A stretch of 64,000 nt of DNA. It comes from Salarias fasciatus (lineage: Eukaryota; Chordata; Actinopteri; Blenniiformes; Blenniidae). Made by a program: the position numbers and the translations under genes. Below the pieces are notes generated by a model. It was given only the letters and a program-made list of their open reading frames with translations. It searched no databases and had not been told where the DNA came from. This document shows, one piece after another, positions 51,988-62,699 of this stretch (its first letter is position 1; each line of letters begins with the position of its first letter). Where the stretch lies: contig NC_043752.1 of the NCBI RefSeq assembly GCF_902148845.1, positions 665,785 through 729,784 of the forward strand, written 5' to 3'.

Positions 51988-52790
51988 GAGATTAAACGTC
52001 AGACGTCAGACACTGCAGCGACTAACAGCGTGAATCTAAATTGCTTTTGTGCTTTTCGGTTGTTTAAAAAGACACTTTATAGTATCTTAACCATATTTTC
52101 TGATTTTAAAACACCAAATTCTCTATTTTCGTCTCTGCGTTCGCGTAAAATCCTGCTCGCTCGTGGCGTCTCAGTTTATTCTTCAATTATTTGCACAATA
52201 TTTGATTCCAACAATCTGATAAGCGTTGATTAGAAATAAACAGAGCCATCAGCTTCCACACGGTGACCCCTCCGAGCCAGGCCGCAGCCGCTGCAGCCCG
52301 ATGACAGCTGCCGTACATCTGGAAACGCAGCTTCTGGCACCGCACCGACAAACAAACCATCTCTGTGTTTTTATGTGAGATTATGGCTCAATAAAGCTGC
52401 TGCAGCGTCAAAGACAACGGGAAAAAAAAACAGGCTGCAGAGGCGCCGGAGACGAGAAATAAATAAATAAAGGGAATAAAAGAAGCGGAATATGGCCATT
52501 TCCGATGTACAGAATATGTAAAATCAAAAAGAGAAAGTGTGAACGGAAACATTTGGATAAAATCAAATAAAAACGAGAAAAGCGGAAGGAAAATCTGCGA
52601 TGTGGCGACGCCGCTGCAGGCGCCACATTTACGTAAAGTGAGTCTGACACGTTTGGAGAACAAAATGAGAAAAACAGAAAGTGCAGCATTAAGTGAAAGA
52701 TGTTGAAACACGCGATCAGAGCAGATAAATGAGATTTTCTGGTTTAGTTTGATAAAATCAGGCTTCGTGGTGGCGCAGGCCTCATCTGAC

Positions 52791-52824
52791 CATCATCATC
52801 ACCATCACCATCATCATCATCATC
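52791..52824. repeat. (CAT)n triplet run
   Basis: Eleven CAT/CAC triplets in a row. Confidence 0.9.
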
Positions 52825-53114
52825 AAGCCTGCGTGGCCTGCAGCCGCCTCGTTATACAAACATCCTCCAGTCCAGCAGCCCTCCACACAACACGTTTTTA
52901 CCGATTCCCCTGGTTTTATTTGAGGTGGAATTGCTGGATGTGCGGCTCGAGGAGGAGCCGCTGCAGCATCTCAGGGGTTAAATTCAGGGAGCAGCAACTG
53001 GTTGTGAATCGCGCATCGGCCGCAACCTGATCCGGACTGGATAATGAGCGTTTCTTTAAGACGGATCTGCCTATTTGCAGCCTTATAAACAGCAGGCCCG
53101 GCGTGACAGTTGAG

Positions 53115-53116
53115 CC

Positions 53117-53149
<33 letters not shown>
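53115..53149. repeat. (CAG)n triplet run
   Basis: Eleven consecutive CAG triplets in noncoding DNA. Confidence 0.92.
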
Positions 53150-53151
<2 letters not shown>

Positions 53152-53599
53152 GGCGCACTGGCGCGCAGTTGTTCGCAGGCATATTAGAAACATGGTTGCC
53201 CTTACCTTTGTTGATAATCCATCATTCCCGGTGTGGTGTGCCACTCCGCCGCGGCTCCTCTCCTCCTCTCAGCCTCCTCTTCCCTCCCAAAAAATGCCCC
53301 TCACTTTCTCTGAGTGACTTGGCGGGAGTGCTGCCTCCATGCAGGAGTGCGCTGATCCCTCATTTTCCCCGTCAGGAAGGTGAAGGTGGCGCACGGGGCG
53401 CAGGAAGGCGCCGCGCTCAGGCTCCAGCGCCCACTTTCACACTGTTTTGGGGGGTAAAATTACGCACGCACGCACGCACGGTGGCCGGCCCAGCCACAAC
53501 AACACTCCGCACGCGTGTTGCATTTACAAAGAGCCAAGAAAAAAGGATGTGTTACTACTGTTAAGTGAATGAGCGCCGGAAAAAAGCAGCAGCTGCAAT

Positions 53600-53730
53600 A
53601 TAACCTCATGGGAAATAAGTTCCCATTCCTGCTGTCCACATGACCGCCAGCGACCAATCCCCGCGCCCCGCGAGTCGTAAACTTCCATGGCAAAGTTGTA
53701 AATTTTCATAAACAGCAGCCGTTTTTGTGC
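53600..53730. promoter_or_regulatory. Promoter-like conserved-looking block, possible relic of a lost posterior Hox gene
   Basis: Contains GGGAAATAAGTTCCC (an imperfect palindrome), a CCAAT box, GTCGTAAA (53674-53681; minus TTTACGAC, the AbdB/CDX-type site) and CATAAAC. The block is compact and unlike the surrounding AT-rich DNA. It lies 2.8 kb upstream of hoxb6b. A relic promoter of hoxb7b, b8b or b9b is one reading; a hoxb6b enhancer is another. Confidence 0.3.
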
Positions 53731-54866
53731 TTTGGACGCGCTTTCTCATCGCCATCTTTATTTTGTCCAAAAGCTCAGAATTGTTCCAGCGCGCCGGCGG
53801 ATGGAGCCGAAAGAGGGGAAACCTGGGGAAATGGAAATGAGGGCTTTTTTTTAGTGAGAATCACAGGATGCGCTCCTGAATCTCCTCCATCCTCACAGAG
53901 AAAACTAAACAAAAAAGGTGTGTACGGCTTCTCCTTGTTCTCTAAACACACTGCTGTGTCGTTTAAAACTCAGATTACTTCATTTCTGGCTTCACTTCCA
54001 CGGAATCTCGAACATCGCGGATGTTTTTCGTTGATTTGGATTCAATTCGAGCAAATTCGTGATCTCAAACCTCCAAACGCGGATGACCGAAGCTCATTTT
54101 TCTGATATCCAGTTTCTCATCAACTATATACATACTGAAATTATTTTCCTCGATGAAATGGATTCCTTCAGTCACTTCAGATCGATCCGTTCATTCATAA
54201 GTCTGAAATCCTGACAGAGATTTCACTAAAACTCCAAACAGCCAAAAAAAAAATGGAAAGTTCTCCAGCAGCACTCTAATTAATTCAGTAAAAAACCTTT
54301 TTTGTTAATTTTCTTTCTCTCATTGTGTCTGATTTCCGTCCTGGCTGATTGAAACTGACCAGGCTGCTGCTCTCAAAGCGCATTTCCGACATTTATAGAC
54401 GCAGTAAAACCATAAATTCCTGGACTCTGCCGCTTCTGGTCCTGCAGGCCTCTTCTCTTCCCCCACTTCTCCTGATCTTGCAGGCTTCCTGCGGACACAC
54501 ACTCCGCGGTGTGTCGGTGCAGAAGGCCCAAAATCCACCGTCCTCTCTCAAAATAATCACTGAAAACATTCTGCACGAAAAAACTGCTTAAAACAGACAT
54601 TTATATCCATTTTCATAGATGTTTATCTCCGCGGGCCTTTCGGCACAAATCAGTCTGAAATTCATTCAAACACAAATCCGCTTCATTTTTTTCTCTCAAA
54701 AACTATTCAACATATTTATACATTCATATATTAAAAATAACAGATTAACATCCTCCTGAAATTTTACTTTCCAGTATTTTAATATCTTTTTAGTGAAATA
54801 ATCCTGTTATGTGGGCCTGCTTGCCTCTCAGGGTAAACAAGCTTCGGTTCCATTTAGATGATGTAT

Positions 54867-54923
54867 TATTATTATTATTATTATTACTATTATTATTATT
54901 AGTAGTAGTAGTAGTAGTAGTAT
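54867..54923. repeat. (ATT)n and (AGT)n triplet runs
   Basis: Imperfect ATT triplets followed by about eight AGT triplets. Confidence 0.92.
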
Positions 54924-55191
54924 TTTAAAAAAAATCTCATTGTTTCTGATTTAAATTAGAGATCAGAAGTAAAGAGGTCATGAAACTTTCAGTCCAAACC
55001 AAAAAAAATCCAGCAAGAATCAGTCTGAATTTCTGGATTTCTCAAATTGACATGAAAAAATGTGAGGGAAAAAAAACTTCTGCTGTTACTTAAAAATAAA
55101 TTAAAAAAAATCAGGAAACAGACACAGAATAATTCAATCTGGATTATGGGGAAAAAAACATGAAGACACAACAAAATAACATAAAAAGCAT

Positions 55192-55197
55192 TTTATT
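55192..55197 (-). terminator. Candidate ttll6 polyadenylation signal
   Basis: AATAAA on the minus strand about 375 nt after the ttll6 stop. Confidence 0.4.
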
Positions 55198-55571
55198 ATT
55201 AAATAAAATTATATCAAACATTAGAATTCAGAAAAAAATGTTCCATAAATCAGAGGAAGCAAATTTGCTAATAATAACTAAAAAATAATACTAAAAGATG
55301 ATAAGTCTGGATAAAGTAAATAAATCTTGATTATAACTGAGGTGATTTCAGCCTCCCAGTGTTTGAACTGTAAAGGAATCAGAAGCAGCTGTGACTGGAG
55401 GGTTTCTGGACTGTTTGGCACTCTGGAGGGTTTCAGTCCATCAGCCTCCTGGAGGCGCTGAGTGGGGAACAGCTTCCCTCCACCTTCCGCTCCGTCCAAC
55501 CTGGACCCGGCTCGGGTCCTGCTGGGAGGCCCCTCCAGACCCCCGGGACCCCCCACCGCTCCACCGCTCCC

Positions 55572-55851
55572 TCACTGCTCCTTGCCCAGCCGGGGGACCC
55601 TCTGGGAGGAGCTCCGCCCGCCGTGAGAGAAGCCAGGCCTCCGGAGCAGAGGGGCCCGGGACGAGACCACCAGCAGGCTCTGCAGGGCCGAGGGGTCCTG
55701 GAGGGGCGGGATGGCACAGCGAGGGGGGGCGGGGCCGGGACCGGGACCGGAGCCGGGGACTGGGACGCTCAAGACCGGGACGCCGGGGCGGGACCGGGCG
55801 TCCGCGTATGAACTGCTCCTGATGTCCTGCCTGGCAGCCGGACAGCCACTG

Positions 55852-55939
<88 letters not shown>

Positions 55940-58312
55940 GAGACCATATAAATGCTGATAAAATAACTGGAAATTTGCACAAATTATCAATACACTGAGC
56001 TAACTGATGATTAGAAACAGATTATTTAATCTTGTTAAAACACAACAAATCCTAAATGCTGCTTTCTAATTCTGCACTGAAATATTCATGAATCTGCTAC
56101 AGTTAAATGAAGAAATGATCAACAATGAATCTGTGATGGATCACTTCATGTTTTCCTGCTAAATCTTCAGTAAATCTGAGAAGAATTATTTTAATCAAAT
56201 CATTTCCACCAGTTTTTCCTGTTTTTTCAGCTGACTGATGATTTTTATTAAAGATGTGAAGAAAATCAGCACCAAACATAGAAAACTACATTTCATTCAG
56301 GTCATACTGATTATTACTTTACTGAAACTAACAGTGTGAAATGTACATTTTAAAAATGCATTTGGAGATTTTTATTTAATCAAAATGGTTAAAAATATGT
56401 ATTTATTTGCTCACTTCACACCATTCACTGTATATTTGTCATGTTTCTGTTCTGTACTTATATGGATCTCTAAGCAGAATAGAAACATCCTTTAATCTTG
56501 AAATTACACACATTTCTATGAGCACCGTTAGAGTTTAAACACAGAAAGGTTAAACTGTTCAAAATACTGTCAGACTTAATTGTCATAAATATTAAATACT
56601 GATTTTCCAAGCATGTGATGGTGCAGAGACTTATTTAAACATTATCAAGCTATAAATAAAATATTTTTCAACTGTAAATTCAGAAAAATGGAAGAAAAGC
56701 TGTGTGTGTGTGTGTTATTTCTAAAAAAATAAATGGACATCTGACTGAAACTGAACGCTGCAAAGGCCTGTTATGTTTTAAACGGTGTATTTAATCGTGT
56801 GATTGATATGTGGAGTAAACCGGTCACTGAAAGTTCTGTTTCTAGTTATTTTTGCGGTTTTGAGACGAAGAAGGTGATGCTGTTCTGAAGATGAGTTAAA
56901 GGAGTCTGAAAGTGTCACGAGAGGCGTTGGGATGCGGAGAGGTCACCTGACCAGACGCTCCGCTGGACGCCGCCCTGCACGCCGCCCTGCACGCCGGCGC
57001 CGGCGGACTCGTGCCGCAGCCAGACGGACTCGCCGAGGCTCCTCTGCTCGGCGGCGGGTCGGAGCGGCTGCTGCTGCTGCGGAGCAGAAACCATGGAGAT
57101 CATCCACTAGAACTCTTCATCAGAACAAAGACTGGGCGGCGTCCAGGACGGACGGGGGGCGGGCTCATTCCCTGAACTCACACACTCCAGGGATCTGTGC
57201 TAAACGTCAAGCTCAAAGCATGGTTCTGTCTTAGGGAAGGAAATCCAGAGAATAATGTGAAGAACTGATACATTCAAATCCCAAACAAAATTAAAAGCTT
57301 TTTTTTGAAGCACTTCTAAAAAACATGCCAAATAAATACAAGTTTTTACTGTTTAAACAAATAAAATTGTGATTTCTGTCACATTTGAATTTTCACAACT
57401 CATGGATGAAGCAAAGGGCGGATTTAAATGTTGTTTTTTGTGTAAATTCTTCAAATAAAACAATACATCTTGCACAGAATATTGACATTTGTGATATTTA
57501 AATATTCCTGTAAATTCCTATCATTTCATATGGATTCCAGAGCTGATCTGAGGTCTGTTGTTGTGTGTTTGGCTCCAGTCTGAGTGTGTTTTGAAGGGCT
57601 GTGCGGCCGACGGCCTTATTTCATCATTTCATTGCATGTATTGAGGAGGGTGTTGTTTCTGGCAGGTTGGGGTCGCGCCCTGTCTGGAGGCGAGCGTCTG
57701 GACCTGCGGCTGTTGGCTCCTCTGAGCGAACGGAGTCGGAGGAGTCGGGGAGTCCAGCTGGAACAGGAAGGCAGACCGCGGCTCAGTGAGGCGCCGGCTG
57801 CTCTCAGGTCAGCCGGCGCCGCCGCTCTGCGCTCACCTTGGGCTGCGGTGGTCTGAGTCGGCCCTGCTGGTGGCTGCAGGCGGGCTCCTGCACGGCGGGC
57901 CCTCCCCGGGGCGGGGGCTGGGTCCAGGTCTGGGTCTGGGTCTGGGTCTGTAGCAGCTGCTTGATGTGATCCACCAGCCCCATGTCCTGCAGCAGCTTCT
58001 TCCTCTGCAGCAGAGCGTTGATCTGCTCCTCCTCCTCCTCCTCGTCCTCTCCTCGGACCTCTGCTTCCTCTGGACGAGGAGACACTTTGGACAGATGCAG
58101 CTGTACAGAAACACACACACACATATTTGATTGGATTAGACGTTCTGGCCTCGGCGGACGTGCAGCCAGCAGCAGCGTTTCGAGCAGCTGAGCCGTTACT
58201 GTCAGCGGCTAAACGCTAAACGCCGCCTGTTCCTCCCGTCACGACTATCAAAGATGAACTAATTCAGACACATCTAATGGGAATGATCTGCATGAGTGTT
58301 ACTCTGCCTCTG

Positions 58313-58369
<57 letters not shown>

Positions 58370-58658
58370 TGTGTGTGAGTGAGAGTGTGAGAGTGTGTGT
58401 GAGGGTTCAGCCAGGATATGAGCCATCCATCACTCAGGACGTGCCGCCTGTCGCCCCCTTGTGGCCCTGCTGGGACGCTGCACCCCCGACCGGAGCCTCA
58501 CCGGCTCGGCGGCCGCAGCGGGCTGCTGTGGGGCCGCTCGCCGCGGTTTGACCCTCTCCCCCGCCGTCTCGCCCTGCAGGTCTTTTCTGCGGCCCCCCCG
58601 CTGGTCCCGCTCCCTCTGCTCCTGCTTCAGACGCAGCTCCTGCAGCTGCTGCCTGGAG

Positions 58659-58722
<64 letters not shown>

Positions 58723-61128
58723 TGAATGCTCTGGACATGTCGTTGCAGGGTTCTTTGTGTTTCCTCTCAGGAGATTATTCCCCCGGTACGTTGAAGTGCT
58801 TGCTGTATAATAAGACAGTGTGTGTGTGTGTGTGTGGAGTGTGTGTGGAGTGTGTGTGTACCGGGCGCACTCCTCCCGGGCCTTGGAGGCGGCCGTCTCC
58901 TGGAACAGCGAGCTGCTGTGCTTGAAGTACTTGTCGTACTGGTCGCCGCCCCCCTCCCGGGGGTAGATCCTCCTGAAGCCGCCCAGGTGTTTGTCCTGGT
59001 AGCGCTCCGTCTGCCGCGCCGTGGCCTCCTGGCACTGCCGCAGCTCCTCCGACCTGCGGCGGGGAGACGGCGCCGTGAGCGGGCGGCTCCGGGCCGCGAC
59101 CTCCGGGGCGCCCCGACCTCTACCTGGCCTCTCTGGAGCGGTTCTGCTGCAGCCGCTCCGTCGCCCGCCGCCGCTCCTCCCTGGTGATCCGGCGGCGGTC
59201 GCAGGCGCCCAGGTTGAGCAGCACCAGCGTGTCGTACAGCAGCGCGTCCTTCACCTCCCGGTCCAGCGGCGAGTCGGTGGTGAAGCTCGGCGAGTGGTTG
59301 ACCTGCAGGCAGCGGGACGCACTCGGTGAGGGAGCCGTCTACACAGCACAAGGTTCACTGGGGTCAGAGGTCACAGGAGGATGACAGTCATTATGGCCAC
59401 ATATAAACTAGTGCTGGGCAACGATTACATTTCATAATTGAGATTAATTGCATTATGCGCAAAATACAATAATGAATTCAAAAGTACATTCACTACGCTG
59501 TGGAACACCAACAAATAATATTGTAGCGTTACGAAACTGAAGCAAATACTGGGAACTACTTTTTCTTTTGAAATCACTACGCCCAGACGCCATGTTTAGT
59601 AAGTAGTTCCGTCTGAGCAATCTTCGCATAAACAACTCAATCTCGTGGTTTTGCATTAATATTCCACAGCGTAGTGAATGTGCGGATTATAACGTGTCCA
59701 CCAGAGTGTTTTGGGGTTGTTGGATTGTGTATTTGATGAGTTTGATGAGGGGGAACAAAAATACCGTCCACTTCCATTGTGTCCGTCCCGAAAACCTTCC
59801 CCGACTCACCTCTGGATAAACAACAGCTCGCCCTCATAAAAACAGTAAGTATGCTGTTCAAATGAGTAAGGAATTGCGCTAAATGGGCCAATTTGCCAAA
59901 ATGTTGAAGTATGGCTTTAAGGAAGCAGTGCGTTAACGCGTTAATAACGTGTTAACGTGCCCAGCCCTAAACACATATTTTCAGGCTCTTCTTGACCCTG
60001 AAACCTTCTGTTCAGATTCTCAGTCAATAACTTGAGTTTCGGACTGGTTCGCGCTGTGGCCCTCGTTTTCTTGGGAGTCACTGACATGTTGACCCCCGCC
60101 AGCTCCTAGACTGGGGCAGAACACTACGCCCGATCAGGGGTCCTGACCTCCAGCAGCCAGGGGCGCAGCCGGTGGTCCAGCAGCACGTCGAAGCCCAGGA
60201 TCTCGAAGCAGGCGCTGCCGGCCGTGTGGTTGGGGAAGCAGGTGTGGTAGTTGTGCTTGAGGACGGGGTGAGCGGAGATCAGGGTCTTGATGATCACGTC
60301 CTCGATGTCGTTCCACAGCTTCTCCGTGTTGCAGCTGACGGACTCCAGGTGCCTGTTCAGCGTGGACAGCTTCCTGAAGGAGGAGGAGGGGGGGTCAGCC
60401 TCGGCGGGTCTGCAGGGAGCGCAAGCGCCGCCGCCCCGTCAGGTCTCACCGTTTGCTGCCGGTGTCCTCGTCCCGGACAAAGTTCTGGCTGTGCTTGTTG
60501 ATGGAGTAGTTGGTGAGATGCATGCACTCGTCCTCCTGGAGTCACGAACACAGGGAGCCACCGGCTGACTGGAAGGTAGGACTATATGCCCCGCCCCCTC
60601 CGCCCCCCCAAAGCCAGTAGGGGTTTTGTAACGAGTGTGTTCACTGTCTCGCCTTCTGCCGGCTTCTCACCACGTTGCCGTGTGTGGGCTCGCTGTACTT
60701 GGTGGTGCAGAAGCGAGCCAGTCCCTCCCGGAACATGAAAATGCTGAAGGGGTCACAGGAGGTCACCAGGACGTAGATCCGCAGGTCGAACTTGAATCCA
60801 TCCAGAATGAAAGGCTGAGGGAAACGTGGCAGTCACACACAATCAGACCTCAAACTCCTTCTAATGACGACAGACAGGAGGACCGAGTCCGTTCACAATA
60901 CATTCCTCCTGAGTAATGTAGAAGAAGAGAGCGCAACAAGGAAGTAGCTTGACGTGGTAAAACATGTGATATCAGGACATTTTTACACTTCTGAACAAAT
61001 CTATTGCATTTAATTTAACATAAGACAGTCTATGCTTTAACAACACCAGTTGTTCTTTAGTTTTCAACAGGAGGTTACACCTGTGTTCTTGACCATGAAG
61101 GACCTGGACTCATATTAAAGTGTTGTGG

Positions 61129-61174
<46 letters not shown>

Positions 61175-61447
61175 CTCGTATTTCTATCCTTGTGGGGACC
61201 GTCCATTGACTCCCATTCATGTCTAGCCCCTAACCCTGACCCTTACCCTAACCCTAACCCACACCACAACAAAGCCTAACCCTAAAGAAATGTTTTTGCA
61301 CTTTTACTTTTTTCAGTAACAACAACATGGTCAAGAAAACACTGTTTCTCCTACTTAGGACCGGAAAAAGGTCCCCACAAGGCACGTCGTTCCACGTTTT
61401 GCTATCTTTGTGGGGACATTTGGCCCCGACAAGGATAGAAATACAAG

Positions 61448-61515
<68 letters not shown>

Positions 61516-62489
61516 CTCACCCTGGAGATGTACACCTGGCAGATCATGTGCTCTCCGGGCTGGATGTCTCTGCTGGACCTGGTGAGGAAGATGCCTTTGC
61601 CTTGGCAGCCGGCGTCGGGCTTACAGATGTACGTCTTGTTCTTCTTGGCCCTGGTGTACGCCTGGAAGTCGCTGTAGCTGCAGAGGACAGTCGGGGGTCA
61701 CACGAGGGCGGGGGGGGCTGCGAGCAGGTGGAGGCGGCGGCGGCGGGCGGTGAACCCACTCTGCAGGGAGGCACCACGTCCGGGGGAAGATGTTGTAGTC
61801 TTTAGGGAACAGCTTCAGCATCCGGTTCATGTTTCTTGCCAGTAAATCCTTGCGGCAGATCTCGCTCATCCCCGGGAAATGGTTGATCTTCTGTGAGGAG
61901 CGTGTTTATGTCTGATCCTCTTTTTGATAAGATTTGATTAAACACAACAGAGATGAGTGTAACTACCTGGTAGCGCTTCATGTCCTTCACCCGGTCCAGA
62001 GACACGGAGCAGTCGGTCCAGAACAGCGTCCAGTCGTCTCCCTCCGCCGCCTCTCTCAGGCCGTATCGCCGAGCAGCTCGCCGCACTGACGCAAAACAAA
62101 CGCCATGCACTTTGGTTAGCGTGTGGAAAGTGTTTGAAAGGAGCCCAAAGCAGCGGTGAGCACCGTCACTGGAGTCGTGTGTCAACAGGATGAAAGCAGA
62201 GCCCCCGGAGAAAATGCAAGAGAGCATGCAAACTCCACACAGACAGGATCCCAGACCGCTACAGCAGCCCCTGGATCCAGTCTGAAGGAAGAGTTCTAAT
62301 AGGGCGAAGTGTTGAAAAACTTTGAGAATCGGACACATTAAAATGAAATTCTAGACCCAGAACAATGAAAACTACACTGTAAGTCACAAACTTCGGATTG
62401 CTTTGCCAGATATGAGCAGAGAGGTGGAGCTGACTGAATCAAACATACCGCTGTCATATTTGCAGTTGGTGAGGTTGATCCACAGTCAT
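55572..62489 (-). CDS. ttll6: ttll6, tubulin polyglutamylase (TTL family), at least 14 exons; N-terminus not resolved
   Basis: ATP-grasp ligase that adds glutamate side chains to tubulin tails in cilia. Exons on the minus strand: 62489-62449, 62085-61967, 61890-61760, 61677-61521, 60814-60671, 60535-60450, 60373-60148, 59302-59124, 59053-58862, 58652-58502, 58100-57837, 57757-57704, 57076-56947, 55852-55572. All have AG/GT ends and agreeing phases. Family motifs in order: INLTNCKYDS, GDDWTLFWTD, INHFPGMSEICRKDLLARN, FPRTWCLPAD, KTYICKPDAGCQGKGIFLTR (ATP site), FKFDLRIYVLV, MHLTNYSINKHS, KTLISAHPVLKHNYHTCFPN, GFDVLLDHRLRPWLLEVNHS. The C-terminal half is Gln/Glu-rich and poorly conserved; the last three exons are less certain. 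Position beyond the posterior Hox end matches human TTLL6; TTLL13 is the alternative. In the first listed exon an in-frame TGA follows the acceptor, so its true 5' edge is unresolved. Confidence 0.85.
55855..55937. repeat. (CA)n microsatellite abutting a ttll6 acceptor
   Basis: About 82 bases of CA. On the minus strand it is (TG)n and runs straight into the GCAG acceptor of the last exon. Confidence 0.96.
58314..58390. repeat. (GT)n microsatellite
   Basis: About 55 bases of GT followed by GTGAGA-type decay, in a ttll6 intron. Confidence 0.96.
58660..58720. repeat. (CA)n microsatellite abutting a ttll6 acceptor
   Basis: 60 bases of CA. On the minus strand (TG)n ends seven bases before the AG acceptor of exon 58652-58502, so it occupies the place of the pyrimidine tract. 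Confidence 0.96.
59409..59969. mobile_element. MITE, 561 bp, in a ttll6 intron
   Basis: The ends TAGTGCTGGGCA and (inverted) TAGGGCTGGGCA match in 11 of 12 bases. An internal inverted pair, ATTCACTACGCTGTGGAA (about 59.49 kb) and its complement (about 59.66 kb), makes part of it self-complementary. The right end has TTAACGCGTTAATAACGTGT, typical of an abundant fish hAT-like nonautonomous family. No coding capacity. Confidence 0.7.
61131..61172. repeat. (CA)n microsatellite
   Basis: About 42 bases of CA flanking the left end of the telomere-motif MITE. Confidence 0.96.
61176..61446. mobile_element. Short inverted-repeat element containing telomere-like motifs
   Basis: TATTTCTATCCTTGTGGGGA at the left recurs inverted at the right (GACAAGGATAGAAATA, with GTCCCCACAAGG further in). 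The interior carries CCCTAACCC-type units, including CCCTAACCCTAACCC. It is flanked by CA runs on both sides and sits in the ttll6 intron between exons 61677-61521 and 60814-60671. Confidence 0.65.
61449..61512. repeat. (CA)n microsatellite next to a ttll6 donor
   Basis: About 63 bases of CA, starting nine bases beyond the donor of exon 61677-61521. Confidence 0.96.
62205..62290 (+). repeat. L2-type LINE 3' fragment
   Basis: CCCGGAGAAAATGCAAGAG followed by CATGCAAACTCCACACAGAC matches the conserved L2 3' segment. It lies in a ttll6 intron. Confidence 0.7.
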
Positions 62490-62699
62490 CTGGAAGAGAA
62501 GAAAGACAGAAAGAAGGACAGGAATCTGCTTCGCTGGACAATTTTGCAACCTCCTCATTTAGCACCTGAGATTCTCCCCTGAAGGACACTTCAAGTATAA
62601 TTTCATAAACTAAAAAGGGGATTTAAACTATAATCCGGGAAACATTTCGCCCCCTACTGGACAAAAGTGGGAAGGTTTTTTCAATCAAGCTACTAAACA
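62490..62699. other. Upstream side of ttll6, no further exon recognised
   Basis: Pyrimidine-rich on the minus strand just above the 62489 acceptor. The N-terminal exon(s) of ttll6 are not recognised here and may lie beyond the transposon or the window edge. Confidence 0.5.

Larger units (their letters stand above)
50971..55191. other. Gene-free region upstream of hoxb6b, where posterior Hox genes are missing
   Basis: No homeobox or other coding exon is recognised. It contains an (AT)n run at 51.93-51.98 kb, CAT- and CAG-triplet runs at 52.79 and 53.11 kb, an ATT/AGT run at 54.87-54.92 kb, and a promoter-like block at 53.60-53.73 kb. hoxb7b, hoxb8b, hoxb9b and hoxb13b are all absent. Confidence 0.6.

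Noticed and set aside
50971-55191. mir-196 or a hoxb8b homeobox upstream of hoxb6b
   Set aside because: Searched by eye on both strands for the miR-196 core and for WFQNRR-type coding; neither was found.
55856-55937. Long ORFs reading Thr-His or Val-Cys repeats over CA/GT runs here and at 5.5, 11.7, 30.7, 58.3, 58.7 and 61.5 kb
   Set aside because: Open only because dinucleotide repeats lack stop codons; no coding evidence.
61225-61285. True telomeric repeat or chromosome-fusion scar
   Set aside because: The CCCTAA units are few, interrupted and inside a short inverted-repeat element, so they belong to the element.
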